Positions 10,391 to 18,954 of a DNA stretch of 64,000 bases are shown one piece after another. The notes under the pieces are model-generated. The model was not told where the DNA came from and searched no databases. It was given only the letters and a program-made list of their open reading frames with translations. The first letter of the stretch is position 1. Every line of letters begins with the position of its first letter. The position numbers and the translations under genes are program-made. Origin of the DNA: Nocardia wallacei (lineage in GTDB: Bacteria; Actinomycetota; Actinomycetes; Mycobacteriales; Mycobacteriaceae); contig NZ_AP023396.1 of the NCBI RefSeq assembly GCF_014466955.1, forward strand, positions 7,564,001-7,628,000, read 5' to 3'.

Positions 10391-10861
10391 TCAGGCCATT
10401 TCCTCTTCTCCGGCGATTTCCATCGCCGCATCATCCCACTCGTTGTAGCGGGAGAACAATTCAGACCCGGAACGGATAGCGACGGCCTCAGCGATAACGT
10501 CCCAAGGCACGAATCCATCGATGCTTCGCGAACTCGCGTAAAGCAGGTCTCTCCGAGGATTGATCTCGGGCCGGTCGTCACCCTCCCATGGTGACGAGGC
10601 TTCCCACTCCCACGCAGGAGACCATCCCCACCCGCCCCAGCCGCGGCACATCACCTCGCCGAAATAGGCTGCCGCCCTATCTACGAACGGACGTGTCTCC
10701 GTACCAGCCAACTGAGCTGGATCGCTGAATCGACGTAAGACCTCCGACTCGAGCCTGTCCAGTGACACCGGCGTGAAGTCCAACCTGAGTTGGGGTAGAT
10801 CAGCTGCCAACTCCTTCGCGAACCGCTCGGCAACCCCAGGCCATTCGTCTTCCAAACTCAC
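10391..10861 (-). CDS. Hypothetical protein coupled to the esterase gene
   Basis: 156 residues, no family recognised. It is acidic and unusually rich in tryptophan in the middle (residues about 72-90, GWGGWGWSPAWEWE), with no signal peptide or membrane segment. GTG 10861 is favoured because a TAGGCT -10 hexamer lies seven bases upstream (10868-10873), a typical leaderless arrangement in actinobacteria. It ends 13 bp before the erythromycin-esterase gene and is probably the first gene of that operon. Confidence 0.65.
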   Translation of the reverse strand: MSLEDEWPGVAERFAKELAADLPQLRLDFTPVSLDRLESEVLRRFSDPAQLAGTETRPFVDRAAAYFGEVMCRGWGGWGWSPAWEWEASSPWEGDDRPEINPRRDLLYASSRSIDGFVPWDVIAEAVAIRSGSELFSRYNEWDDAAMEIAGEEEMA

Positions 10862-11234
10862 ACGGTCAGCCTAGCCAACCGCTGTATATTTCGGAGGCGA
10901 GTGTCATGGTTTCAACTCGCGCATGTGCCGGAGACAATTGCGCGGCAGGATGTTCGGCTCGTGGCCGATGTGCTGTGCAGGGCAGGACGATGGATTCGGA
11001 CCGCGCGGAACACGCCGGAGCGGCCGGTACGCCTGGCACAGCCGCCCGCGGACTGTGACGCGGATCGCGTCGTGCTCGAGCCTCCACAGCCGGGGATCGT
11101 GAGCAATCTACCGCGTGCGCGGGGCTAGCACTCGTGACAGAACGGGTCCGATACCCAGAATTCCTGCGCGAGCAGGGAGGTTACACTGCTCGACGGCTCA
11201 TCTGCTATTGTCTTCCGGGGCCCACGGGGTCGCC
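10862..11234. other. Intergenic, no convincing gene
   Basis: 373 bp between the small unknown gene (reading left) and tRNA-Gly (reading right). Short open frames of 64-75 codons occur on both strands but show no start signals or recognisable composition. The left end carries the leaderless promoter of the 10861 gene and the right end the tRNA promoter. Confidence 0.5.
11181..11211 (+). promoter_or_regulatory. Probable tRNA-Gly promoter
   Basis: TTACAC at 11181-11186 and TATTGT at 11206-11211 are 19 bp apart, with an extended TGC just before the -10 element. The tRNA begins about 24 bp downstream. Placement is by eye; the spacing is slightly long. Confidence 0.4.
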
Positions 11235-11308
11235 GCCGGTGTAGTTTAGTGGTAGAACATCAGCTTCCCAAGCTGAGAGTGCGGGTTCGATTCCCGTCAC
11301 CGGCTCCA
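11235..11308 (+). tRNA. tRNA-Gly (anticodon CCC), CCA encoded
   Basis: A complete cloverleaf: acceptor arm GCCGGTG/CACCGGC (11235-11241 with 11298-11304), D-loop TAGTTTAGTGGTAGAAC, anticodon arm TCAGC-TTCCCAA-GCTGA giving anticodon CCC, T-arm GCGGG-TTCGATT-CCCGT, discriminator T, and CCA at 11306-11308. It reads GGG codons. It sits at the point where the sequence changes from accessory, lower-GC content to core-type genes, and tRNA genes are common integration sites. No second copy of its 3' end was found in the window. Confidence 0.97.
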
Positions 11309-11940
11309 GCGCGGTATTGCCCCTTACCAGCGGCGACGATCACGTTCACAGTCGAGGCATTGGCGGCGCTGTAGCCGACCACACGGTCTGCTGACACTTC
11401 GTGCGGTCCGGCCGGACAGCATGGGCTTCGGCGGGCTCGAGCATTGACATCACAGTTCGTCTGGGACCGGTGAGATGGAGTCACCGGCGCGCAGGGTGTG
11501 CGGTCGCGGGGCAATGGGGGCGACCGGCTCGAAGGGGTGGGAGCGTGCAGGCCCTACCAGTTCACGCCGGGGGACGGGCGTGGACTGCTGGGAGATCGCC
11601 CGGAAGTTCGGGGGGACAACGTATCCGGCGCGAGGGGCAGCGGGGGCAATGTCGGCGTGGTGGCGTCGAGCTGCACCCCTCATCAGTTGTCCACTCGATG
11701 GTCCCGCAGCCGGGTGGCCGTGTGCGCGGATGATCGTACCCCTGCCGCGTCGCGTTAACGCAAATCCATGCGATCGAGCACATAGCAACCGCAGTCCACT
11801 CACCACAGACCGAGGTATAGCGAAATTTGCCATCCGACAACGCAATTGGCGATGTGCAGCATGAGCGTGCACCGAATGTCCGGTGGTCGCTCGCGAAAAG
11901 CGTTGCATCCGCACCGGCGACGGCTTCGACGTGCACCGAC
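11309..11940. other. Intergenic, no gene recognised
   Basis: 632 bp between tRNA-Gly and the TRIC gene. Several overlapping open frames exist on both strands, as expected at this GC content, but none has a ribosome site with a plausible protein. The AT content rises at about 11750-11850, unlike the flanks. No inverted repeats strong enough to report. Confidence 0.5.
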
Positions 11941-12591
11941 TCAACCGCGGCGGCGCGGAAAAACATCGAGCCGGATCCCACCGGCGGTCCGTGGTCGGGG
12001 CAGATGCACTCCGAAATAGATTGCGGCGATGCGCAATACGAACACCAGGCCCGCCGACACGAACGCGGACGGACCGTCGGCGACGCCCGCCGCGTGCAGT
12101 GCCAGGCAGCACCCCGCGCCGAGCAGCGCGGCCACCGCGTAGACCTCCTCGCGCAGCAGCAACGGCGGGAACTCACCGCACAACACATCGCGGATCACCT
12201 CACCCGTCACGCCGGTCATGACCGACAGGATCAGTACGGCGAGTGGCGTGACGCCTGAGTCGATGGCGGCGCGGGCTCCGATCACGGTCACCACCGCCAG
12301 GCCGAGCGCGTCGACCACCAGCAGCGACCGGCGGGGCAGTTGCCAGAATCTCAGGTAGATCATGGTCCCCACCCCGACACAGATGATGAGCGTCAACAGG
12401 ATCCAGTCTCGCGTCCAGTACAGCGGATGCCGGTCGAGAATGAGATCACGCAGCGTGCCACCGGAGATAGCGGCGGCGAAGGCGAGCGCGAGCCCCCCGA
12501 ACGGGTCCATGTTGGCCCGATACGCGGCCAATACCCCGCTGGCGGCAAACGCCGCGATACCCACCAGATACAGCGCGTACAGCATGCGCAC
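11941..12591 (-). CDS. Trimeric intracellular cation channel (TRIC/UPF0126) family protein
   Basis: 216 residues, almost entirely membrane-spanning, with about seven predicted helices. The family signature is an internally duplicated three-helix unit, each copy carrying a glycine-arginine-aspartate motif: ISGGTLRDLIL near residue 42 and GVTGEVIRDVLCGEFPP near 128. Prokaryotic TRIC members form homotrimeric monovalent-cation channels; the bacterial role is poorly known. Start ATG 12591, with a second Met two codons later. The basic C-terminal tail is cytoplasmic. It reads leftwards toward the tRNA, with no obvious operon partner. Confidence 0.85.
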   Translation of the reverse strand: MRMLYALYLVGIAAFAASGVLAAYRANMDPFGGLALAFAAAISGGTLRDLILDRHPLYWTRDWILLTLIICVGVGTMIYLRFWQLPRRSLLVVDALGLAVVTVIGARAAIDSGVTPLAVLILSVMTGVTGEVIRDVLCGEFPPLLLREEVYAVAALLGAGCCLALHAAGVADGPSAFVSAGLVFVLRIAAIYFGVHLPRPRTAGGIRLDVFPRRRG

Positions 12592-13088
12592 ATGATCTCA
12601 GCCCGCCGCTGAAAAGCGCGGCGGGCAACCAGAGGCGCTCCGCTCGGGCGACGGGCAACCAGAGGCGCTCCGCTCGGGCGACGGGCGAGCTGGAGGCGCT
12701 TGGCTCGGGCGGCGGCGAGCAGGCCGGAAGTTATGGGCGGCCAGCCAATAGGAAGGAGTCCGTGGGCGGCGGGCGAGCACGAGGGACTTCGAGGAGGCGG
12801 GTGGCTGGGCAGGGCTTGTGCGATGGGGTGGGTGGGAAGAAGAAGGCCCCGCGCGGTTGCCGGGTCGGGGGTCTGGCAACAGCGCGGAGCCGTCCTGAAT
12901 ATCGGCGTCGTGCGGGGAGCGTTACACGGAGGGTGGAGAAATTTCCGTACGGTCCACCTAGGACAATCGAGACGGCCCGCGGTGCGGGCGGCCGCCCGCT
13001 TCACCACGTAGGGTCGCGGACAGCGGCCGCCAGGCACTGCCAGCAGAGCTCGGACCTGCCGGAGCTCGGACGACTCGAGGAGATGGGT
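12592..13088. other. Intergenic with tandem repeat, upstream of gnd
   Basis: 497 bp between divergent TRIC and gnd genes. It holds the 30-bp tandem repeat listed separately and, near 12940-12975, a small palindrome CCGTACGG and a TAGGAC element that could belong to the gnd promoter. The open frame running through it ahead of gnd has no homology that I recognise. Confidence 0.5.
12622..12711. repeat. 30-bp tandem repeat, three units
   Basis: Units at 12622-12651 and 12652-12681 are identical and begin CGGGCAACCAGAGGCG. A third unit at 12682-12711 is diverged (begins CGGGCGAGCTGGAGGC). It lies between the start of the TRIC gene and gnd, outside any gene. Confidence 0.9.
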
Positions 13089-14117
13089 ATGCAGCTTGGA
13101 ATGATCGGGCTCGGCCGGATGGGCGCCAACATCGTGCGGCGCATCGTCCGCGACGGGCACACCGCCGTGGGCTATTCGCGCCACGAGGACCAGATCAAGG
13201 AGTTCACCGCCGAACTCGGCGAGAGCTTCACCGGCACCACCGATTACAAGACCTTCGTCGCCCTGCTCGAGAAGCCGCGCATCGTGTGGGTGATGATCCC
13301 GGCCGGCGCCACCGGCGCGGTGATCGACCAGGTCGCCGAGCTGCTCGATCCGGGCGACATCATCATCGACGGCGGCAACAGCCGCTACCACGAGGACATC
13401 AGGCGCGCGAAGGAACTGGCCCCCAAGGGCATTCACTACCTCGACATCGGCACCTCCGGCGGCGTATGGGGCCTCGAGCGCGGCTACTGCCTGATGATCG
13501 GCGGCGAGGCCGAGACGGTGAAGCACGTCGAGCCGCTGCTGCGGGCCATCGCGCCCGGCGTGGACGCCGCCGAGCGCACCCCCGGCCGCACCGGCGAGCC
13601 GTCCCCGGCCGAGCAGGGCTACCTGCACTGCGGCCCGGCCGGCGCGGGCCATTTCGTGAAGATGGTGCACAACGGCATCGAGTACGGCGCCATGCAGGCC
13701 TACGCCGAGGGCATGAACATCCTGCACAAGGCGAATATCGGCAAGACCGTCGCCGACGAGCACTCCGCCGAGGAGACCCCGCTCGAGCATCCGGAGCACT
13801 ACCAGTACGACATCGACGTCGCGGAGGTCACCGAGGTGTGGCGGCGCGGGTCGGTCGTCGCGTCCTGGCTGCTGGACCTGACGGCCGCCGCCCTGCACGC
13901 CGATCCGGAGCTGAGCACGTTCGGCGGCCGGGTGTCCGACTCGGGCGAGGGCCGCTGGACCATCCACGCCGCCATCGACGAGGGTGTGCCCGCGCCGGTG
14001 CTGTCGGCGGCGCTGTACCAGCGCTTCTCCTCCCGTGGCGAGGCGCTGTACTCCGACAAGGTGCTGTCGGCCATGCGCAAGGCGTTCGGCGGGCACAACG
14101 AGCTGCCGGGTAAGTAG
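13089..14117 (+). CDS. gnd: 6-phosphogluconate dehydrogenase (decarboxylating), short form
   Basis: 342 residues, the short GndA/YqeC-type enzyme. It oxidises 6-phosphogluconate to ribulose 5-phosphate and CO2 in the pentose phosphate pathway in the cytoplasm. The Rossmann motif GLGRMG is at residues 7-12. The 6PGDH signature follows: IIIDGGNSRYHED, GTSGGVWGLERGYCLMIGG and FVKMVHNGIEYG with the catalytic lysine. I chose ATG 13089 because GAGGAG lies six bases upstream; ATG 13083 would abut it. Nearly every third codon position is G or C, as in the core genes. A strong hairpin follows the stop. Confidence 0.95.
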   Translation: MQLGMIGLGRMGANIVRRIVRDGHTAVGYSRHEDQIKEFTAELGESFTGTTDYKTFVALLEKPRIVWVMIPAGATGAVIDQVAELLDPGDIIIDGGNSRYHEDIRRAKELAPKGIHYLDIGTSGGVWGLERGYCLMIGGEAETVKHVEPLLRAIAPGVDAAERTPGRTGEPSPAEQGYLHCGPAGAGHFVKMVHNGIEYGAMQAYAEGMNILHKANIGKTVADEHSAEETPLEHPEHYQYDIDVAEVTEVWRRGSVVASWLLDLTAAALHADPELSTFGGRVSDSGEGRWTIHAAIDEGVPAPVLSAALYQRFSSRGEALYSDKVLSAMRKAFGGHNELPGK

Positions 14118-14127
14118 AGAGACGAGA

Positions 14128-14159
14128 GTGGCCCCCGACCGGCACGGGTCGGGGGCCAC
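14128..14159. terminator. Hairpin terminator between gnd and the lipase-like gene
   Basis: A 13-bp perfect stem, GTGGCCCCCGACC (14128-14140) with GGTCGGGGGCCAC (14147-14159), and a 6-nt loop. It lies between convergent stops and can serve both strands. There is no clear T-run, as usual in this group. Confidence 0.8.
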
Positions 14160-14173
14160 AACCGTGTCCGGGG

Positions 14174-15493
14174 TCAGTCGAAGGTGCTGTCCAGCCAGTC
14201 GATCGTCTGCATGCCGAACAGGTCGGTGCCCCAGCCGTAGAGGTCGGTGAGCATCTTGACCATGCTGCAGTCGGTCGGCTGATAGGTGACGTCGGTGCCC
14301 TGCGCACGGTAGGTGTCGGCCAGCCGCCGGGAGTCCGCGGCCGGGACCAGCGACATGAACGAGTCGTCCTTGGCGCAGGACGTGATGAGCACCTTCGACG
14401 TCGGCGCCCCGGACCGGCCGAGTTCGTTGTCGTCGAACACGTGCTGGAACGCCGGTTCGTCGGCGGGGTTCAGCCCGGAGGTGAACATGGTGTTCAGCGG
14501 AATGAACGGCATCCCGAAATAGACGTCTTGACACTGCTGTCGGAAGATGTCCGCGATCCCCCGCCCGACCGGGTTCAGCTTCGAATCCAGCGCCATCTCC
14601 GGGTATTTCGGCTCCAGCCCGAGCAGCGTGGCGAAGGCGAACCCCGAGCCGATCGACCCGTCGGCGACGCGCATGAAGTTGCGCTGATTCACGACCATGC
14701 CTTCCAGCACAGTCGATTTCACGTTCAGCTCCGGGGCGTAGGTCGGCTGCAGTTCGGCGGCGAAGCCCGCCCCGACCCCGCCGCCCGCGATGCCGAACAG
14801 CGCCAGCTGCGCCTCCGGATTCAGGCCCGCCTCGGTGAAACCCAGTGCGGCGCGGGCGCCGTCGAGCTGGGTGTGCGCGGCGTACTTGCCCGCGAACACA
14901 CCGTGCGGGCGCGGATCGGCGTCGTTGCCGACATCGGAGATCATCACCGCGAGACCCTTGCCGAACATCAGCGCCAGCGGGCCGAGCGCCGACCAGGACG
15001 CCCCGTCGCCCGGGTCGCCGCCGGTCCACTGCGTGCTGGGATGGCAACGGGCGCCGACGCTGTCGTTGGCCTCCTGATAGGAGACGAGCCTGCGTTCCGC
15101 GGCGGGCTTGCCGTCACGCGGGATCATCAGGATTCCGGTGCTGATGGTCGGGGTCACGCCGTCGAGGTCGGTGGTGACGTACATCAGCTTCCAGGCATCC
15201 AGATCGGCCGGTTTCAGGCCCGTGAACAGCACGTCGACCTTCTTCGCCTTCAGGATCGTGCCCGGCTGCTCGGCACCGGTCAGCGGTGGTTCCTGATAGA
15301 ACGGGTCGTTGGCGAGCAAGCCCTGGAAGATCTCCTGCGGCGAGCCGGGGGTGGCGCCGGTCAGCGCGCCGACGACGTAGCCGTTGAAGACCTGGTCCAG
15401 CCCGGGCGTCCGCGGCGGAACCGGTTCGGCGGCAACGGGTGCCGCGCCGGCACACATGATCGCGACCGCCGCGGCGAGAGTCCGCAGACGCAT
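14174..15493 (-). CDS. Secretory-lipase-family protein lacking catalytic residues
   Basis: 439 residues with a clear signal peptide (MRLRTLAAAVAIMCAGAAPVAA). The fold is that of the secretory lipase family (PF03583; Candida lipase A, mycobacterial Lip relatives). The nucleophile elbow, normally GYSGGG, reads FGIAGGGVGAGF here: Ala236 (codon GCG) replaces serine. The region that should supply the catalytic histidine reads TDCSMVKML, with Cys409 where the intact paralogue in this window (48317) has SDHFSL. The acid region CAKDDSF survives. It is therefore probably not a serine hydrolase but a binding or structural derivative. It starts one base after the stop of the upstream secreted-protein gene (TGA-G-ATG), with AGGAGA as ribosome site, so the pair is an operon. 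Confidence 0.8.
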   Translation of the reverse strand: MRLRTLAAAVAIMCAGAAPVAAEPVPPRTPGLDQVFNGYVVGALTGATPGSPQEIFQGLLANDPFYQEPPLTGAEQPGTILKAKKVDVLFTGLKPADLDAWKLMYVTTDLDGVTPTISTGILMIPRDGKPAAERRLVSYQEANDSVGARCHPSTQWTGGDPGDGASWSALGPLALMFGKGLAVMISDVGNDADPRPHGVFAGKYAAHTQLDGARAALGFTEAGLNPEAQLALFGIAGGGVGAGFAAELQPTYAPELNVKSTVLEGMVVNQRNFMRVADGSIGSGFAFATLLGLEPKYPEMALDSKLNPVGRGIADIFRQQCQDVYFGMPFIPLNTMFTSGLNPADEPAFQHVFDDNELGRSGAPTSKVLITSCAKDDSFMSLVPAADSRRLADTYRAQGTDVTYQPTDCSMVKMLTDLYGWGTDLFGMQTIDWLDSTFD

Positions 15494-15494
15494 C

Positions 15495-16757
15495 TCAGTT
15501 CTCCTGTCCGGCCGGGGTGATCTTCAGCTCCTGCACGGCAGAGGTCAGCAGCTGCGGGATGTTCAGCAGCGGCCGATGCGACTCCAGCTGTATCTCGTAG
15601 GGGGTGCGCAGGGTGGCTTCCAATGCGGGCCAATTGTTCTCGACCTGCCATTTGTACTTCGGCAGCAGTTCGGTGGTGATGTAGTCCCAGCGGGAGTCCA
15701 GCACCGACCAGTTCCAGTCCGGCAGCGGCATGGTCAGGACCATGGCCCGTCCGTCGGAGGCGGTGAACGGGATACGCACCGGCCGGAATTCGCGGGGCGG
15801 CACCACCCCGGCGACCGAGGGCGACCCCACGGCGCCGCTGAGGTAGGTGATGGCCTCGCCGACCGGTCCCTTGTAGTTGCGGACCTGATCCCACTGATCG
15901 CCGATGGCCCACTGCTGTTCGCGGCGCAGCAGCGTGCCGTTGCCCGCGGCGATCCGGTCGTGGTCACCGGAGGCGACATCGCGCCACGCGTCCATGATGT
16001 CCGCGCCGAACAGGCCCGCCGCCTGGAATTCCGCCAGCGCCGGCAGTCCCCCGGTGACGTACGCGTCGTGCATCGGCATCAGGTCGGAGAAGATGTTCTT
16101 CTGCATCACCAGGATCAACCCGAGGATCCAGTGCAGGTCCTCCGGGGCGATCTGCGGCGCGGCCTGGGCGAGCGCCCGCAACCCCTCCGGCAGCAGCTCG
16201 ACCGCCTGCGGGCCCGCGGCCTGCTGGACGGCGCCGAGCACGGCGTGCGCGGCGTCGGCGATGCCGGGCAGGTCGTACACGCTGCCCATCAATTCGAAAT
16301 CGACCAGCCCGCCGCCGAAATCGGCGCCGACCTGGCCGCCCATTCCGGCCCATTGCAATTCACGGTGATCGAGCTGGAGATTCTCGTAATAGCGGTAGGA
16401 CTTGATCAGGTTGTCGCGGTTGGCCTGTACGCCCGCGCGCGGATTCCAGGAGGCCAGATCGATTCCCGCCTTGCCGGTCGCGTCCACCAGCCAGTACTGG
16501 AACAGCAGGGCGGCATATCGGGTGGGCGCCACCCCTTCCGCGCGGGCCTGGTCGAGCAGCCGGCCCAATTCCGCGTGATCGTAGGGGAGGTCGGGGTTCA
16601 CGCCGCCCGGCCCCTGGGCCGCGTCGCGGTTGACCAGCGGTAGGTCGAGGTAGCGATCCACCTCGCTCGCCGTCGCCGGGCCCGCCCCGACCAGGCCGAG
16701 TCCTACCACTGCCGCGAGAGCCAGTCCCGCGCCGCGCACCTTTGCGCCGATACGCAT
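15495..16757 (-). CDS. Secreted protein of unknown function
   Basis: 420 residues from ATG 16757, which is preceded by AAGG and opens a good signal peptide (MRIGAKVRGAGLALAAVVGL, cleavage near ATA-SEV). The mature part has no family that I recognise. It is mostly helical, with many Trp, Tyr and Asn residues (SYRYYENLQLDHRELQW, NWSVLDSRWDYI) and no cysteine pair. It is the first gene of a two-gene operon with the lipase-like pseudoenzyme, both secreted, so they may act together at the cell surface. Its promoter is in the 234-bp gap divergent from lpqI. Confidence 0.75.
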   Translation of the reverse strand: MRIGAKVRGAGLALAAVVGLGLVGAGPATASEVDRYLDLPLVNRDAAQGPGGVNPDLPYDHAELGRLLDQARAEGVAPTRYAALLFQYWLVDATGKAGIDLASWNPRAGVQANRDNLIKSYRYYENLQLDHRELQWAGMGGQVGADFGGGLVDFELMGSVYDLPGIADAAHAVLGAVQQAAGPQAVELLPEGLRALAQAAPQIAPEDLHWILGLILVMQKNIFSDLMPMHDAYVTGGLPALAEFQAAGLFGADIMDAWRDVASGDHDRIAAGNGTLLRREQQWAIGDQWDQVRNYKGPVGEAITYLSGAVGSPSVAGVVPPREFRPVRIPFTASDGRAMVLTMPLPDWNWSVLDSRWDYITTELLPKYKWQVENNWPALEATLRTPYEIQLESHRPLLNIPQLLTSAVQELKITPAGQEN

Positions 16758-16991
16758 CGTTGTTTCAGCCTTCCGCTTGTGCCGTGAGTCGGAGAATGAC
16801 ATCGAAAGCCCTAGCCGTCGTTCAGCTGCACTGTGTCGATACCAGTTCCCGACGATTTCGCGAACGTGGCGCGCCGAGGCCGCCGTCGCGCCGGTACTTT
16901 TCGGTGAGGCTACCAATAAACGATCGACCGATAGATATACCGGTGGGTCCGGGCTGTCCCGGCGCCGCTCGGACCGCTACCGTCAACTCCC

Positions 16992-18146
16992 ATGCGCACC
17001 GTTCCCGGGATCGTTCTCGCGGTATTCGCGGTCACCCTGACCGCTTGCTCCGGCGGCAGCAGCACGACCGCCGAAACCTCCGGCGCCACCAGCGCGCCAC
17101 CGAGCCAGACCACCGCCGCCACCGGCACGCAACCCGATTGCACCGCGGGCTTTCTCGCGCAGTACACCACCCGGCAGAAGCTGGCCCAGTTGCTGACCGT
17201 CGGCGTGAACGGCCTCGCCGACGCGGAAGCGCTGGTACGCACCGAGCAGATCGGCGGCGTATTCCTCGGCAGCTGGACCGATCAGGCGCTGCTGAGCGAG
17301 AAGCAGATCGACCGCGTCGAGGCCGCCGCGCGCACCCCCCTGATGGTGACCATCGATGAGGAGGGCGGCCGGGTGTCGCGGCTGAGCAACCTCATCGGCC
17401 CCGCGCCCTCGGCCCGCGCCAGCGCACAGACGATGTCCGCCGAGGAGTACTACACGCAGAGCGTCGCCCGCGGCCGGGCCATGAAGGACCTCGGCATCAC
17501 CGTCGACTTCGCACCCGATGTCGACGTGTCGAGCCAGCCCGACGACAGCGTCATCGGCGACCGCTCCTATTCCGACGACCCGGAGGTGGTCACCCGTTAC
17601 GCCGACGCGTACATCCGCGCCATGCGCGACGCCGGGCTGGGCGCGGTGATGAAGCACTTCCCCGGGCACGGCTCGGGTTCGGGCGATTCGCACACCGGCG
17701 CGGTGCGCACGCCGCCGCTGGAGCAGCTGCGGCAGGTGGATCTGGTGCCGTTCCGCAACCTGATCGGGTCGGGCGCCGGGGTGATGGTCGGGCATCTGGA
17801 CGTACCGGGCCTGACCACCGACGGCATCCCGGCCAGCATCAGCCCGCAGGTGATGACGCTGCTGCGGCAGGGCGCCGGTTACGGGGCCGCGCCGTTCGAC
17901 GGGCCGATCTTCACCGACGACCTGAGCGGCATGGCGGCGATCACCAGCCGGATGGGCATCGCGGACGCGGTCGCCGCCGCGCTCGAGGCCGGCGCCGACA
18001 ACGCGCTGTGGATCAGTTCCGACGCCGTCACCGCGGTCCTGGACCGGCTCGAACAGGAGGTCCGCGCCGGACGGCTGCCGATGCAGCAGGTCGACGCCTC
18101 GGTGCTGCGGATGGCCCGCTTCAAGGGCATTCCCATGCACTGCTGA
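16992..18146 (+). CDS. lpqI: GH3 beta-N-acetylglucosaminidase lipoprotein
   Basis: 384 residues. Signal peptide and lipobox MRTVPGIVLAVFAVTLTAC with the lipid-bearing Cys19, then a low-complexity Ser/Thr linker to about residue 45. The glycoside hydrolase family 3 NagZ-type domain is shown by IDEEGGRVSRL, the acid/base loop KHFPGHGSGSGDSH (His222, His226) and the nucleophile region FTDDLSGMA (Asp309 or Asp310). Such enzymes release GlcNAc from cell-wall muropeptides during recycling. In mycobacteria lpqI is followed by the same TetR gene, as here. It starts 234 bp from the divergent secreted-protein gene. Confidence 0.9.
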   Translation: MRTVPGIVLAVFAVTLTACSGGSSTTAETSGATSAPPSQTTAATGTQPDCTAGFLAQYTTRQKLAQLLTVGVNGLADAEALVRTEQIGGVFLGSWTDQALLSEKQIDRVEAAARTPLMVTIDEEGGRVSRLSNLIGPAPSARASAQTMSAEEYYTQSVARGRAMKDLGITVDFAPDVDVSSQPDDSVIGDRSYSDDPEVVTRYADAYIRAMRDAGLGAVMKHFPGHGSGSGDSHTGAVRTPPLEQLRQVDLVPFRNLIGSGAGVMVGHLDVPGLTTDGIPASISPQVMTLLRQGAGYGAAPFDGPIFTDDLSGMAAITSRMGIADAVAAALEAGADNALWISSDAVTAVLDRLEQEVRAGRLPMQQVDASVLRMARFKGIPMHC

Positions 18147-18183
18147 CCGGAGCCGCGAATCATCGGCAATTGTCTCGCATGGA

Positions 18184-18201
18184 ACTTACCTTGGAGTAAG
18201 A
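18184..18201. promoter_or_regulatory. Operator-like inverted repeat upstream of tetR
   Basis: ACTTACCTTGGAGTAAGA, 31 bp before the TetR start. It matches 13 of the 16 arm positions of the perfect palindrome ACTTACTC-CA-GAGTAAGT found between fabG4 and fadA2, and is a likely autoregulatory site. Confidence 0.65.
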
Positions 18202-18231
18202 TAGGGGTTTCATCATGGTCTAGGAGAGCGA

Positions 18232-18831
18232 ATGGCAGGCGGTACGAAACGGCTTCCTCGGGCGGTTCGTGAACAGCAGATGCTGGACGCCGCCGTAGAG
18301 GTGTTCTCGCGCAAGGGGTATCACGATACCTCGATGGATGCCATCGCCGCCGAGGCGAAGATCTCCAAGCCGATGCTCTATCTGTACTACGGGTCCAAGG
18401 ACGAGTTGTTCCGCGCCTGCATCGCGCGCGAGAGCGTCCGGTTCATCGAGGCGGTCGCGGTGGCGGGCAACCCCAAGCTGACCCCGCACGAGCAGTTGCG
18501 CGCCGGTCTCGAGGCGTTCCTGTCCTATGTGGACAACAATCGGCTGTCCTGGCAGGTGCTGTACCGCCAGGCGCTGGGGCAGCAGCCCTTCGCCTCCGAG
18601 ATCGCCAACAGCCGCGAGCGGGTCATCGAGCTGACGGGCAAACTGCTCGAGTCCAGCGCCAAATACGCCGAGCCCGGCACGAATTTCGACATCGTGGCGG
18701 TGGCTGTCATCGGCGCCGGTGAGGCCATCGCCGACCGGATCGCCGACGGTGAGGTCGCGGTGGCCGAGGCCGTCGACCTGCTCGACGATCTGGCCTGGCG
18801 CGGCCTGGCGGGCCGGAAGAAGGCCGAATAG
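18232..18831 (+). CDS. TetR-family regulator of the htdX-fabG4-fadA2 locus (predicted)
   Basis: 199 residues. The N-terminal TetR domain (REQQMLDAAVEVFSRKGYHD, IAAEAKISKPMLYLYYGSK, residues about 12-60) is followed by a helical ligand domain, probably for an acyl-CoA-like effector. Start ATG 18232 with AGGAGAG six bases upstream. By position it corresponds to Rv0238, next to lpqI. A palindrome just upstream recurs between fabG4 and fadA2, which argues that this protein represses itself and the fatty-acid genes. Confidence 0.85.
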   Translation: MAGGTKRLPRAVREQQMLDAAVEVFSRKGYHDTSMDAIAAEAKISKPMLYLYYGSKDELFRACIARESVRFIEAVAVAGNPKLTPHEQLRAGLEAFLSYVDNNRLSWQVLYRQALGQQPFASEIANSRERVIELTGKLLESSAKYAEPGTNFDIVAVAVIGAGEAIADRIADGEVAVAEAVDLLDDLAWRGLAGRKKAE

Positions 18832-18859
18832 CGAAGAGCCGCACACCTTCTCGGTACTC

Positions 18860-18897
18860 GCCGCCGATCGAATCCCCCTTGCGACTCGATCGGCGGC
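18860..18897. terminator. Bidirectional hairpin terminator
   Basis: A 12-bp perfect stem, GCCGCCGATCGA (18860-18871) with TCGATCGGCGGC (18886-18897), and a 14-nt loop, placed between the convergent tetR and htdX genes. Confidence 0.8.
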
Positions 18898-18954
18898 GGC
18901 CGAGAAGACGTGCGGCCGCTCCGCTCGGTCCCCCGACGAGACCGAAGATTCGAT

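Noticed and set aside
12393..15047. Long leftward open frame of 884 codons
   Set aside because: It runs antisense through gnd and in another frame through the TRIC and lipase-like genes; composition is that of a GC-rich shadow.
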